Of a DNA stretch of 64,000 nt, positions 33,707-41,201 are shown piece by piece. The notes below the pieces were generated by a model. It did no database searches and had not been told where the DNA came from. It was given only the letters and a program-made list of their open reading frames with translations. Each line of letters opens with the position of its first letter. The stretch's first letter is position 1. A program made the position numbers and the translations under genes. The stretch is from Bacillota bacterium (GTDB lineage: Bacteria > Bacillota > Clostridia > Lachnospirales > Lachnospiraceae): NCBI GenBank assembly GCA_023402845.1, contig JAEYFP010000033.1:27464-91463 (forward strand). The letters are read 5' to 3'.

Positions 33707-34123
33707 TCAAATTCTGCAGCTTGGCCCTAAGTTCATCAAGGCTCCAAATCTTTGGCAAGCCGTTATAAAGCAAATAAAGGCCAAAAGCTCCGAAATCTCG
33801 CTTTCTGTAAATACTTCTTTTAGTGCGCTGCATTCGGCATCGCTCAGATGCGTTTTTTTATCGGATAGTTCCGCTGCATAGACAGCCAATTGTGTCCGGG
33901 AATCCATCTTGTTTTTTGAAGGAGCTCCCTTGGCCATGCAATATTCACAGCCGTTTTGATAGGCCAGAGTACGCCGTACCTCCTCTTTCAATTCAGGAGA
34001 AAATGTTTTGCTGGAAAAGAAGTAGTCTTCCAGTAAGATCCATTTTTCCAGGATACCTTTGTGATGTCCTAATAATTGTTGAAACGGTGTACTTCCATTC
34101 TGTGAAAATGATATCGTTACCAT
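33707..34123 (-). CDS. Carboxymuconolactone decarboxylase / AhpD-like protein
   Basis: A 138-residue alpha-helical protein with the AhpD core: LKEEVRRTLAYQNGCEYCMA followed by KGAPS. The CxxC (CEYC) is the thiol pair of AhpD-type peroxidase partners, while carboxymuconolactone decarboxylases lack it, so a thiol redox role is more likely. GGAGG is 8 bases upstream of the start. Divergent from the Lrp gene. No peroxiredoxin gene is adjacent. Confidence 0.85.
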   Translation of the reverse strand: MVTISFSQNGSTPFQQLLGHHKGILEKWILLEDYFFSSKTFSPELKEEVRRTLAYQNGCEYCMAKGAPSKNKMDSRTQLAVYAAELSDKKTHLSDAECSALKEVFTESEISELLAFICFITACQRFGALMNLGPSCRI

Positions 34124-34154
34124 CCATTATTCCTCCCTAAGATCAGTTGTTTTA

Positions 34155-34184
34155 TTGACAAAGTAATTATAACAGGCATATAAT
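34155..34184 (+). promoter_or_regulatory. SigA-type promoter for the Lrp gene
   Basis: TTGACA (34155-34160), 18-base spacer, TATAAT (34179-34184), both perfect, 78 bases before the start codon. The AT-rich inverted segment AAATTTAAATTT follows. Confidence 0.85.
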
Positions 34185-34262
34185 TAAATTTAAATTTAAA
34201 AAAGTATAAAATTACTATTTTTGCAATACAAATAATATGTTTTAAATGAAAGAGTATATCAA

Positions 34263-34718
34263 ATGAAAATTGATGAAATAGATTTGCGAATTTTACATGA
34301 GCTGCAATTAGACAGTCGTCTTTCTATCAGAGAGTTATCAAAGCGGGTGATTCTTTCAGCACCTTCCGTAACTGAAAGAGTCAGGAGGCTCGAAGACCAC
34401 CATATTATTGAGGGATATACTGTCTGTCTGAACAAAAAGAACCTGGGTTGCTCAATAGAATGTATCGTTGAAGTAACAATGAGGGATGGACAATATGAAA
34501 AATTTAAAAGATTTATTAAGGAGTATAAGTACAGTGAATGGTGTTATAGAATTGCAGGTGCCGCATGCTTTATTGTCAAGTTATCGGTTCCTTCTTTAGA
34601 AGATATGGAACAGTTTATAAATGCTGTATCTACCTATGCCTTAACGGAAACCTCCATCATTTTTTCAAAAGTAGAGGTCGACAATGATGTTAATAAGTTT
34701 TTACAGATCATAAATTGA
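34263..34718 (+). CDS. Lrp/AsnC-family regulator
   Basis: A 151-residue feast/famine regulator: helix-turn-helix IDLRILHELQLDSRLSIREL, then VILSAPSVTERVRRLED, and a C-terminal RAM domain (about 66-145). The effector is probably an amino acid, by family knowledge. The second flavin-protein gene 86 bases downstream could be cotranscribed. Confidence 0.92.
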   Translation: MKIDEIDLRILHELQLDSRLSIRELSKRVILSAPSVTERVRRLEDHHIIEGYTVCLNKKNLGCSIECIVEVTMRDGQYEKFKRFIKEYKYSEWCYRIAGAACFIVKLSVPSLEDMEQFINAVSTYALTETSIIFSKVEVDNDVNKFLQIIN

Positions 34719-34804
34719 TGCTTGTAAAAGATGCAGTGCAGTGATTAAATAATGATAGAAAGATAATCAAAGACTAATTTCTAAAATAAAAGGAGGTAGT
34801 TCCC

Positions 34805-35197
34805 ATGAAAGAGGTTTATGAATTTTTAAAGGAAAGCGGCACCTATTATCTGGCTACAGAGGAAAGCGGACAGCCAAGGGTGCGTCCTTTCGGTACGGTC
34901 AATATTTTCGAAGACAGACTCTATATTCAAACCGGAAAAGTTAAGAAAGTTTCAAAGCAAATGATGGTGAATCCTAAAATTGAGATTAGTACTACAATTG
35001 GCGATAAGTGGATCCGCATAGAGGCAATTGCTGTTGAGGATGACAGAATTGAGGCGAAGCAGAGCATGCTGGATGCGTATCCTTCCCTTCAGGGAATGTA
35101 TCGGGCAGATGACGGAAATACACAGGTTTTATATTTGAAGGATGCAACGGCAACCATATATTCCTTTTCAGAGGAGCCAAGGGTCATTGAATTTTAA
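34805..35197 (+). CDS. Pyridoxamine-5-phosphate-oxidase-like FMN-binding protein, paralogue
   Basis: A 130-residue protein sharing the whole plan of the 31541 product (ATEESGQPRVRPFGTV, RLYIQTGKVKKVSKQM, ending RVIEF against EVIEF). RBS AAAGGAGG. It sits behind the Lrp gene instead of an HxlR gene. Having two copies 3 kb apart points to a local duplication. Confidence 0.88.
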   Translation: MKEVYEFLKESGTYYLATEESGQPRVRPFGTVNIFEDRLYIQTGKVKKVSKQMMVNPKIEISTTIGDKWIRIEAIAVEDDRIEAKQSMLDAYPSLQGMYRADDGNTQVLYLKDATATIYSFSEEPRVIEF

Positions 35198-35245
35198 GAG
35201 GCAGTTACTCAGATTATTTATGGTTAACAGAGAAGGAGTGGTATG

Positions 35246-35743
35246 ATGAGATTCAGACCATACAAACCTGGAGATGCAGAGAAAATCGTGACTTGGGTTG
35301 ATGAATATACGACATTTATGAAATGGAGTGCTGGAAAAATCGAATACCCGCTGACTGTAGAGATATTAAACGACCATATTAAGGCATATGAAAAAGATGA
35401 TCGTGCGTGGGTGTTTACTATGACTGACGAAAGTGGTTTGCCTGTTGGAACCATAACAATGCTTATGGCTGATTTTGTGAATAATTCTATTCATTTTGGC
35501 TTTGTGGCAATTGCTTTGGATCAAAGAAACAATGGCTTGGGGAAACAGTTAATGACATTGGCGCTGCGTTTTGCATTTGAAATACTGAATGTGACTGAAG
35601 CAACACTTAAAGTATTTGACAACAATCCAAGTGCCAAAGCCTGCTATGAGGCAGTTGGGTTTCATGTCTCCGCTCATCATGAAAAAACATTCTCTGTAGG
35701 TAAGGAGAAATGGGGATATTACGATATGACTGCAAGAAAATAG
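35246..35743 (+). CDS. GNAT-family N-acetyltransferase
   Basis: A 165-residue acetyltransferase of the RimJ/YhhY-like kind: MRFRPYKPGDAEKIVTWVDE, FVAIALDQRNNGLGKQLMTLA acetyl-CoA motif and KVFDNNPSAKACYEAVGFHV. ATG 35246 is 7 bases from AAGGAG; ATG 35243 is closer. Substrate unknown. A VOC gene follows on the same strand. Confidence 0.9.
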   Translation: MRFRPYKPGDAEKIVTWVDEYTTFMKWSAGKIEYPLTVEILNDHIKAYEKDDRAWVFTMTDESGLPVGTITMLMADFVNNSIHFGFVAIALDQRNNGLGKQLMTLALRFAFEILNVTEATLKVFDNNPSAKACYEAVGFHVSAHHEKTFSVGKEKWGYYDMTARK

Positions 35744-35756
35744 TTGGAGAATGGAA

Positions 35757-36128
35757 ATGAAGCATATTGATACGATCGTTATGGTTGAGGATATAAAGGT
35801 ATCGAAGGAATTCTATAGTAACATCATGGGACTGGAGATAGTATACGACTGGGGGAATATGGTCGTTTTTAAAGAGCGCTTTTCCATACACCAAGCGAAT
35901 AAGCTTATGCCGGAACAGGAAATAAACAAGCTCCTGCATATCGGAAAACAGGGATCTGGTAATTTAGATATTTATTTTGAAGCAGAGAATATTGAAGAGG
36001 AATACAATAGGCTGCTCCAGAAGGAAGTGAAAATTATTCACGGAATTATAGAGCTGCCGTGGCAAAAAATATTTCGAATCTATGATCCCGATAATCATAT
36101 TATCGAAATAGGAGGACCGCACTTTTAG
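35757..36128 (+). CDS. VOC-family (glyoxalase-like) protein
   Basis: A 123-residue single VOC unit: HIDTIVMVEDIKVSKEFYSN, LEIVYDWGNMVVF, LDIYFEAENIEEE and RIYDPDNHIIEIGG. Similar in core to the 6388 protein but without its C-terminal extension. ATG 35757 is preferred, 6 bases after TTGGAGA. Probably cotranscribed with the acetyltransferase. Confidence 0.87.
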   Translation: MKHIDTIVMVEDIKVSKEFYSNIMGLEIVYDWGNMVVFKERFSIHQANKLMPEQEINKLLHIGKQGSGNLDIYFEAENIEEEYNRLLQKEVKIIHGIIELPWQKIFRIYDPDNHIIEIGGPHF

Positions 36129-36135
36129 TGAAGGA

Positions 36136-36426
36136 TCAAGTATTTCTTTTATTTGGGTTATGCGGAAACCATCCCTTTTTCACACGCTTCTCCTGCTCAA
36201 AGAGTTCATGAATACTCCATAGTGAAGTAAAGCCGGTAATGCCGATAATTGCGGCAGCTGTTATATTGTTGATAAACAGAGATGATCCGATCAGCAATAA
36301 CCCGGCAAATAAAAATAAAGGCCATAGTTTTTTGCCGATATAATATTCTGCCTTGATGACAATTGGATGAAATACTCCGATAATTACAAATGCAGCGATT
36401 CCTATAATCAAACCTTGAAAATTCAT
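36136..36426 (-). CDS. DUF4491 small membrane protein
   Basis: A 96-residue protein with three helices (about 3-22, 36-54, 56-72) and the DUF4491 hallmark features: MNFQGLIIGIAAFVIIGVFH at the start, IVIKAEYY, LWSIHELFEQEKRVKKGWFP near the end. Function unknown; common in gut Firmicutes and Bacteroidetes. Lies convergent to the VOC gene. Confidence 0.88.
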   Translation of the reverse strand: MNFQGLIIGIAAFVIIGVFHPIVIKAEYYIGKKLWPLFLFAGLLLIGSSLFINNITAAAIIGITGFTSLWSIHELFEQEKRVKKGWFPHNPNKRNT

Positions 36427-36456
36427 AGGGCTCCTTTCTGTTCTGACAAGTTTTTA

Positions 36457-36494
36457 AAAGCCGCAGAGGACAGGTAAACTGTCCTCCGGGCTTT
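36457..36494 (-). terminator. Terminator after katG
   Basis: On the minus strand AAAGCC and GGAGGACAG pair with CTGTCCTC and GGCTTT around TTTAC, followed by TTAAAAACTT. It lies 25 bases past the katG stop. Confidence 0.75.
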
Positions 36495-36518
36495 ATTGAA
36501 ATAATGTACAATGTTTGC

Positions 36519-38711
36519 TCAGGCAAGCTCAAAACGATCCGCATTCATTACCTTATTCCAGGCCGACACAAAATCCTGAGTGAATTTCTCCCGGGCATCA
36601 TCGCAGGCATAGACTTCTGCGATGGCTCTGAGTTCAGAATTTGAACCAAAGATAAGATCTGCTCGTGTTCCGGTCCATTTGAGCGCATCTGTTGCACGGT
36701 CGCGGCCTTCAAATACTGTTCCGTCTTCGGAGACCGGTTTCCAGACAGTGCCCATATCAAGCAGATTCACAAAAAAGTCGTTTGTGAGTGTTTCGGGTCT
36801 TTCAGTAAAGACGCCAAGCTGAGATTGCCCGAAATTGGCATTCAGGACACGCATGCCGCCGACGAGGATCGTCATCTCGGGAGCAGTCAGGGTCAACAGC
36901 TGTGCACGATCAATTAAAAGCTCCTCTGTCGATGCAGAAAACTTCGTTTTTATGTAATTGCGGAATCCATCGGCTTTCGGTTCAAGAACTGTGAAGGATA
37001 CCGCATCTGTCTGCTCCTGCAGAGCATCCGTCCGTCCCGGAGTAAAAGGAACAATCAAACTTTGACCGGCGTTTTTGGCTGCCTGCTCAATGCCCGCACC
37101 CCCGCCTAAAACAATTAAGTCTGCGAGAGAAACCTTCTTGCCGCCGGATTGTGCATCATTGAATTCGGACTGAATCCTTTCAAGAATTCCCAGTACGGTG
37201 CTCAGCTGCTCCGGCTGATTTACTTCCCAATCCTTTTGCGGTGCAAGACGGATGCGCGCACCATTTGCTCCGCCTCGTTTGTCCGAGCCACGGAAGGTTG
37301 AGGCGGATGCCCAGGCAGTGGATACAAGTTGAGCAACCGACAGTCCGGAATCCAGTATTTTAGCTTTAAGACAGGTGATATCCTGTTCGTCGATCAATTC
37401 ATGGTCAACCGCGGGTACTGGATCCTGCCATATCAGCTCCTCGGCGGGAACCTCAGGACCAAGATAACGTGAACGGGGCCCCATGTCACGATGTGTCAGT
37501 TTAAACCAGGCGCGGGCGAAAGCATCCTCAAATTCTTCGGGATGACTGCGATAGCGCTCTGCAATCGGTTTATAGACAGGATCCATTCTTAATGAGAGAT
37601 CTGCCGTAGTCATCATGGGAGCGTGCCGTTTGTCCGGGTCGTGAGCATCCTGTACAGTGTGTGCGGCAGCAGGATCAGAGGGAGTCCACTGGTAAGCACC
37701 CGCGGGACTCTTCACCAGATTCCAGTCATATTGAAACAGCGTTTCCAGATATCCCATGTCCCATTTGGTCGGGTTCGGCTTCCAGGCGCCCTCCAGTCCG
37801 CTGCCAATCGTATCTTTGCCCTTGCCGATGCCATAGCTGTTTTTCCAGCCGAGCCCCATTTCCTCAATAGGAGCGGCTTCAGGCTCCCGGCCTACATGAG
37901 TCGCGGGTCCGGCTCCATGTGTTTTTCCGAAAGTATGCCCTCCGGCAATAAGAGCCACAGACTCTTCATCATTCATAGCCATTCGGGCAAAGGTTTCCCG
38001 AACATCGCGGCCGGAAGCGACTGCATCAGGCATCCCGTTCGGACCCTCCGGATTCACGTAAATCAGTCCCATCTGAACGGCAGCGAGAGGATTTTCAAGG
38101 TCCCGCTCGCCCGAGTAGCGTTTATCACCAAGCCATTCGGTTTCGGAACCCCAGTAGACATCTTCTTGCGGTTCCCAAACATCTTCCCGGCCGCCGCCGA
38201 ATCCGAACGTTTTGAAGCCCATTGATTCGAGTGCGCAGTTACCTGCCAGGATCATGAGATCGGCCCAGGAAATTTTCCTGCCGTATTTCTTTTTGATCGG
38301 CCAAAGTAAACGGCGGGCCTTATCAAGATTCACGTTATCCGGCCAGCTGTTAAGCGGTGCGAAGCGCTGGGTTCCGTCCGATGCGCCGCCCCGGCCGTCA
38401 CTCATGCGATAGGTGCCGGCACTGTGCCATGCCATACGGATGAAAAACGGTCCATAGTGACCATAATCGGCAGGCCACCAATCCTGCGAATCTGTCATCA
38501 ATGCATACAGGTCCTTCTTTACCGCTTCAAGGTCGAGACTTTTAAACTCTTCAGAATAGTTAAAGCCTGTGCCCATTGGATTGCTCAAGTCTGAATTCTG
38601 ACGCAAGAGCTTCAGGTTCAGCCGGTTGGGCCACCAATCGTTGTTTGAGGTGCTGCCGGCGGATACGGCATTCCTCGTTTTACCTGTTACCGGGCATTTC
38701 ATTTCTCCCAT
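36519..38711 (-). CDS. katG: Catalase-peroxidase KatG
   Basis: A 730-residue bifunctional haem catalase-peroxidase that removes hydrogen peroxide. Seen: distal triad Arg92-Trp95-His96 (FIRMAWHSAGTYR), the Tyr of GLIYVNPEGPNG and the Met of EEMGLGW for the Met-Tyr-Trp cofactor, proximal His in IAGGHTFGKTHG, and the duplicated C-terminal peroxidase half. Full length. It lies 14 bases after a PerR-like gene in the same direction, so peroxide-responsive control is expected. RBS AAGGAGG. Confidence 0.97.
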   Translation of the reverse strand: MGEMKCPVTGKTRNAVSAGSTSNNDWWPNRLNLKLLRQNSDLSNPMGTGFNYSEEFKSLDLEAVKKDLYALMTDSQDWWPADYGHYGPFFIRMAWHSAGTYRMSDGRGGASDGTQRFAPLNSWPDNVNLDKARRLLWPIKKKYGRKISWADLMILAGNCALESMGFKTFGFGGGREDVWEPQEDVYWGSETEWLGDKRYSGERDLENPLAAVQMGLIYVNPEGPNGMPDAVASGRDVRETFARMAMNDEESVALIAGGHTFGKTHGAGPATHVGREPEAAPIEEMGLGWKNSYGIGKGKDTIGSGLEGAWKPNPTKWDMGYLETLFQYDWNLVKSPAGAYQWTPSDPAAAHTVQDAHDPDKRHAPMMTTADLSLRMDPVYKPIAERYRSHPEEFEDAFARAWFKLTHRDMGPRSRYLGPEVPAEELIWQDPVPAVDHELIDEQDITCLKAKILDSGLSVAQLVSTAWASASTFRGSDKRGGANGARIRLAPQKDWEVNQPEQLSTVLGILERIQSEFNDAQSGGKKVSLADLIVLGGGAGIEQAAKNAGQSLIVPFTPGRTDALQEQTDAVSFTVLEPKADGFRNYIKTKFSASTEELLIDRAQLLTLTAPEMTILVGGMRVLNANFGQSQLGVFTERPETLTNDFFVNLLDMGTVWKPVSEDGTVFEGRDRATDALKWTGTRADLIFGSNSELRAIAEVYACDDAREKFTQDFVSAWNKVMNADRFELA

Positions 38712-38725
38712 AAGTTAGTCCTCCT

Positions 38726-39157
38726 TCACGTGTTTTCATTTATATTCGAAAGGCATTGCGGACAGATGCCTTTAAAATATATATTTTTATCATTGATTTT
38801 AAAATTGCTTAAATCATCGGAAGTCAATAAATCAATATCAATACGAAAGTTGAAGATTGTTCCGCAGGACTCGCACTTAAAATGCCCATGACTTTCCGTA
38901 ATGATATCATATCTCGTTTCATGATCTTCTATTGTAATTACTTTAACTAAACCGGCTTCTGCTAAAATTCGCAAGGTGTTGTATACGGTTGTTTTTGACA
39001 GGGTAGGGATCTCGCTTTGAAGATCCGTAAAAATCTGCTCCACCGTCGGGTGGCATTGGTTTTGTGTAAGATACTCCAAAACCTTCAGTCTTTGGTAGGA
39101 TAGATTAATATTTTTTTTCTTCAATTCCTGTTCTAAAGTTTCAAATAAGGGGTTCAT
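38726..39157 (-). CDS. perR: Fur-family peroxide regulator, PerR-like
   Basis: A 143-residue Fur-family protein: helix-turn-helix about 20-80 (YQRLKVLEYLTQNQCHPTVE, PTLSKTTVYNTLRILAEAGL), two CxxC pairs (CESC, CPQC) for structural zinc. His36, Asp84, His90 and His92 match the PerR regulatory ligands His37, Asp85, His91 and His93 with an offset of one; however the position of Asp104 is Asn103 (GTIFNF). The Asp in RYD favours PerR over Fur. Followed by katG; a PerR-type palindrome precedes it. Confidence 0.85.
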   Translation of the reverse strand: MNPLFETLEQELKKKNINLSYQRLKVLEYLTQNQCHPTVEQIFTDLQSEIPTLSKTTVYNTLRILAEAGLVKVITIEDHETRYDIITESHGHFKCESCGTIFNFRIDIDLLTSDDLSNFKINDKNIYFKGICPQCLSNINENT

Positions 39158-39183
39158 TGGCTCACCGGCTATCTAAAAAATTA

Positions 39184-39245
39184 TAACCATTACTAATTTG
39201 TAATGGTTACAATTCTATTATAACTATTTTAAATGATAAATGCAA
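39184..39245 (-). promoter_or_regulatory. Promoter and PerR-type operator of the perR-katG unit
   Basis: Minus-strand -35 TTGCAT (39240-39245), 17-base spacer, -10 TATAAT (39217-39222). Just past the expected start point lies a perfect inverted repeat TAACCATTAC (39184-39193) / GTAATGGTTA (39200-39209) with 6-base spacer, the right kind of site for a Fur-family repressor. Confidence 0.85.
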
Positions 39246-39269
39246 TAGGGTAATACGTTTTCTGTTTCG

Positions 39270-41201
39270 TTATTCCAGCTCAAAGGCGCCCGTATATAGC
39301 TGATAGTATTTTCCCTTTTCTTCTATGAGCTGTTCGTGGCTGCCTCGTTCAATGATACGGCCGTTTTCCAGAACCATAATCACATCCGAATTTTGAACGG
39401 TTGAAAGGCGATGCGCGATTACAAAGACTGTCCGGCCTTTCATCAGGGCATCCATGCCATTTTGGACAATTGCTTCGGTTCGGGTATCAATCGAGGAAGT
39501 GGCCTCATCCAGAATCATGACGGGAGGATCAGCCACAGCCGCGCGGGCAATAGAAATCAGCTGCCGCTGCCCCTGTGAGAGGCCGCTGCCGTCACCTTCC
39601 AAAACAGTATGATATCCCTGCGGAAGCATGCGAATAAAGCTGTCTGCGTTTGCCAGCTTTGCGGCCGCAACACACTCCTCATCTGTTGCATCCAGCTTAC
39701 CGTAACGGATATTATCCATAATCGTTCCCGTAAACAGATTGACATCCTGCAAAACGATGCCAAGAGAACGGCGAAGATCAGTCTTTTTTATTTTATTGAT
39801 GTTGATGCCGTCATAACGGATTTTACCGTCGGCGATATCGTAAAAACGGTTGATTAAATTTGTAATGGTTGTTTTCCCGGCACCGGTTGCGCCCACAAAA
39901 GCAACCTTTTGACCGGGTTTAGCATAAAGCGTGATGTTGTGCAGGACAGTCTTGTTTTCTTCATAGCCGAAGTCCACATCAAAAAGGCGGATGTCTCCCC
40001 GCAGGGGTTCATAGGTAAGTTCTCCGTCCCCGTGCGGATGTTTCCATGCCCAGGTATTTGTCCTTGCTGCGCATTCTTTTATTTCCCCGTTTTCTGTTTT
40101 GACGTTGACGAGGGATACGTAACCTTCGTCCTGTTCGCTTTCCTCGTCCATCAGCTCAAAAATTCTGGAGGCACCTGCCAGTGCCATAATCACCATATTG
40201 AGCTGCATCGAAATCTGACCGATCGGATTGATAAAGCTGCGGGACAGAGTGAGAAAGGATACAATGGTGCCGATCGTCAGCAGATTGACTCCTGAAAGAC
40301 CGAGATTGGGAAGCTCAGCAATACCTGCCGCACCACCGAGGATGGCAATAAGAACATAGAGGATATACCCCATATTGATAACAACCGGCATTGTAGAGTT
40401 ACCGTAAGTGTTTGCTTCAGTCGCACTGTCGCACAGCTCGTCATTTTTTTTGTCAAACTCCTGTTCAGCCTTATTTTCGTGGCAGAAAACCTTGATTACC
40501 TTCTGACCGTTGATCATTTCCTCGATATATCCGTTCACATCCCCCAGGGATTGCTGCTGCTTCATAAAGTGGGTGCCGCTTTTGCCAACGATGACCTTCA
40601 TAAGCCGAAGTAAGACAAACAGAAATATAACAACGAAAGCGGTAAGTCCGATACTGAGATAGAGCATGGAAAAAAAGGCGGCTATTACAGAAATAAGCGA
40701 GGACAGCATTTGCGGAAGACTCTGGGAAATGGCCTGCCGCAGTGTATCGGTGTCATTGGTATAATGGCTCATAATATCGCCGTGGGAATGCGTATCAAAA
40801 TACCGGATTGGCAAGGTCTGCATATGGGCAAACAGTTGGTCACGAATTTTTTTGAGAGTTCCCTGTCCGATTACCACCATCATTCGGTTATAAAACCACG
40901 AAGAAAACACACCGGAGGCATAAATCAGACCCATAATCAGAACAACCTTCAGCAGCTGTGTATATACGGGATTTGACTGTCCGAGCATCGGAATAATGTA
41001 ACGATCAATCAGTATCTGCAGAAATAATGCGGAGGCTGCGCTTGCGGCGGCACTCAGCAAAATACACAGAAAGACGATTACCATCTGGATTTTATATTCG
41101 GCCATATAAGAGAACAGTCTTTTGAGCGTATCCGGTTTGAAACGCTGCACCGGTGCTTTGCCATGCAATCCGGCAGCTTCTTTTTTCGGCAGTTTATTCA
41201 T
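39270..41201 (-). CDS. Heterodimeric ABC multidrug exporter, consensus-site subunit
   Basis: A 643-residue fused permease-ATPase: cytosolic N-terminal lead of about 40 residues, six helices, then ATPase with Walker A VGATGAGKTTI, signature LSQGQRQLISIARA (SQGQ instead of SGGQ), Walker B VMILDEATSSIDTRTE with the catalytic Glu, and H-loop FVIAHRLST. It is the LmrD/BmrD-like partner of the next gene, overlapping it by 8 bases. ATG 41199-41201 is behind AGGAGG. A roughly 50-residue insertion with AWKHPHGDGE lies before the ATPase. Confidence 0.93.
   Translation of the reverse strand: MNKLPKKEAAGLHGKAPVQRFKPDTLKRLFSYMAEYKIQMVIVFLCILLSAAASAASALFLQILIDRYIIPMLGQSNPVYTQLLKVVLIMGLIYASGVFSSWFYNRMMVVIGQGTLKKIRDQLFAHMQTLPIRYFDTHSHGDIMSHYTNDTDTLRQAISQSLPQMLSSLISVIAAFFSMLYLSIGLTAFVVIFLFVLLRLMKVIVGKSGTHFMKQQQSLGDVNGYIEEMINGQKVIKVFCHENKAEQEFDKKNDELCDSATEANTYGNSTMPVVINMGYILYVLIAILGGAAGIAELPNLGLSGVNLLTIGTIVSFLTLSRSFINPIGQISMQLNMVIMALAGASRIFELMDEESEQDEGYVSLVNVKTENGEIKECAARTNTWAWKHPHGDGELTYEPLRGDIRLFDVDFGYEENKTVLHNITLYAKPGQKVAFVGATGAGKTTITNLINRFYDIADGKIRYDGININKIKKTDLRRSLGIVLQDVNLFTGTIMDNIRYGKLDATDEECVAAAKLANADSFIRMLPQGYHTVLEGDGSGLSQGQRQLISIARAAVADPPVMILDEATSSIDTRTEAIVQNGMDALMKGRTVFVIAHRLSTVQNSDVIMVLENGRIIERGSHEQLIEEKGKYYQLYTGAFELE

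Noticed and set aside
33823..34140. Plus-strand frame of 105 codons
   Set aside because: It is antisense to the AhpD-like gene, whose CEYC motif and ribosome binding site are convincing.
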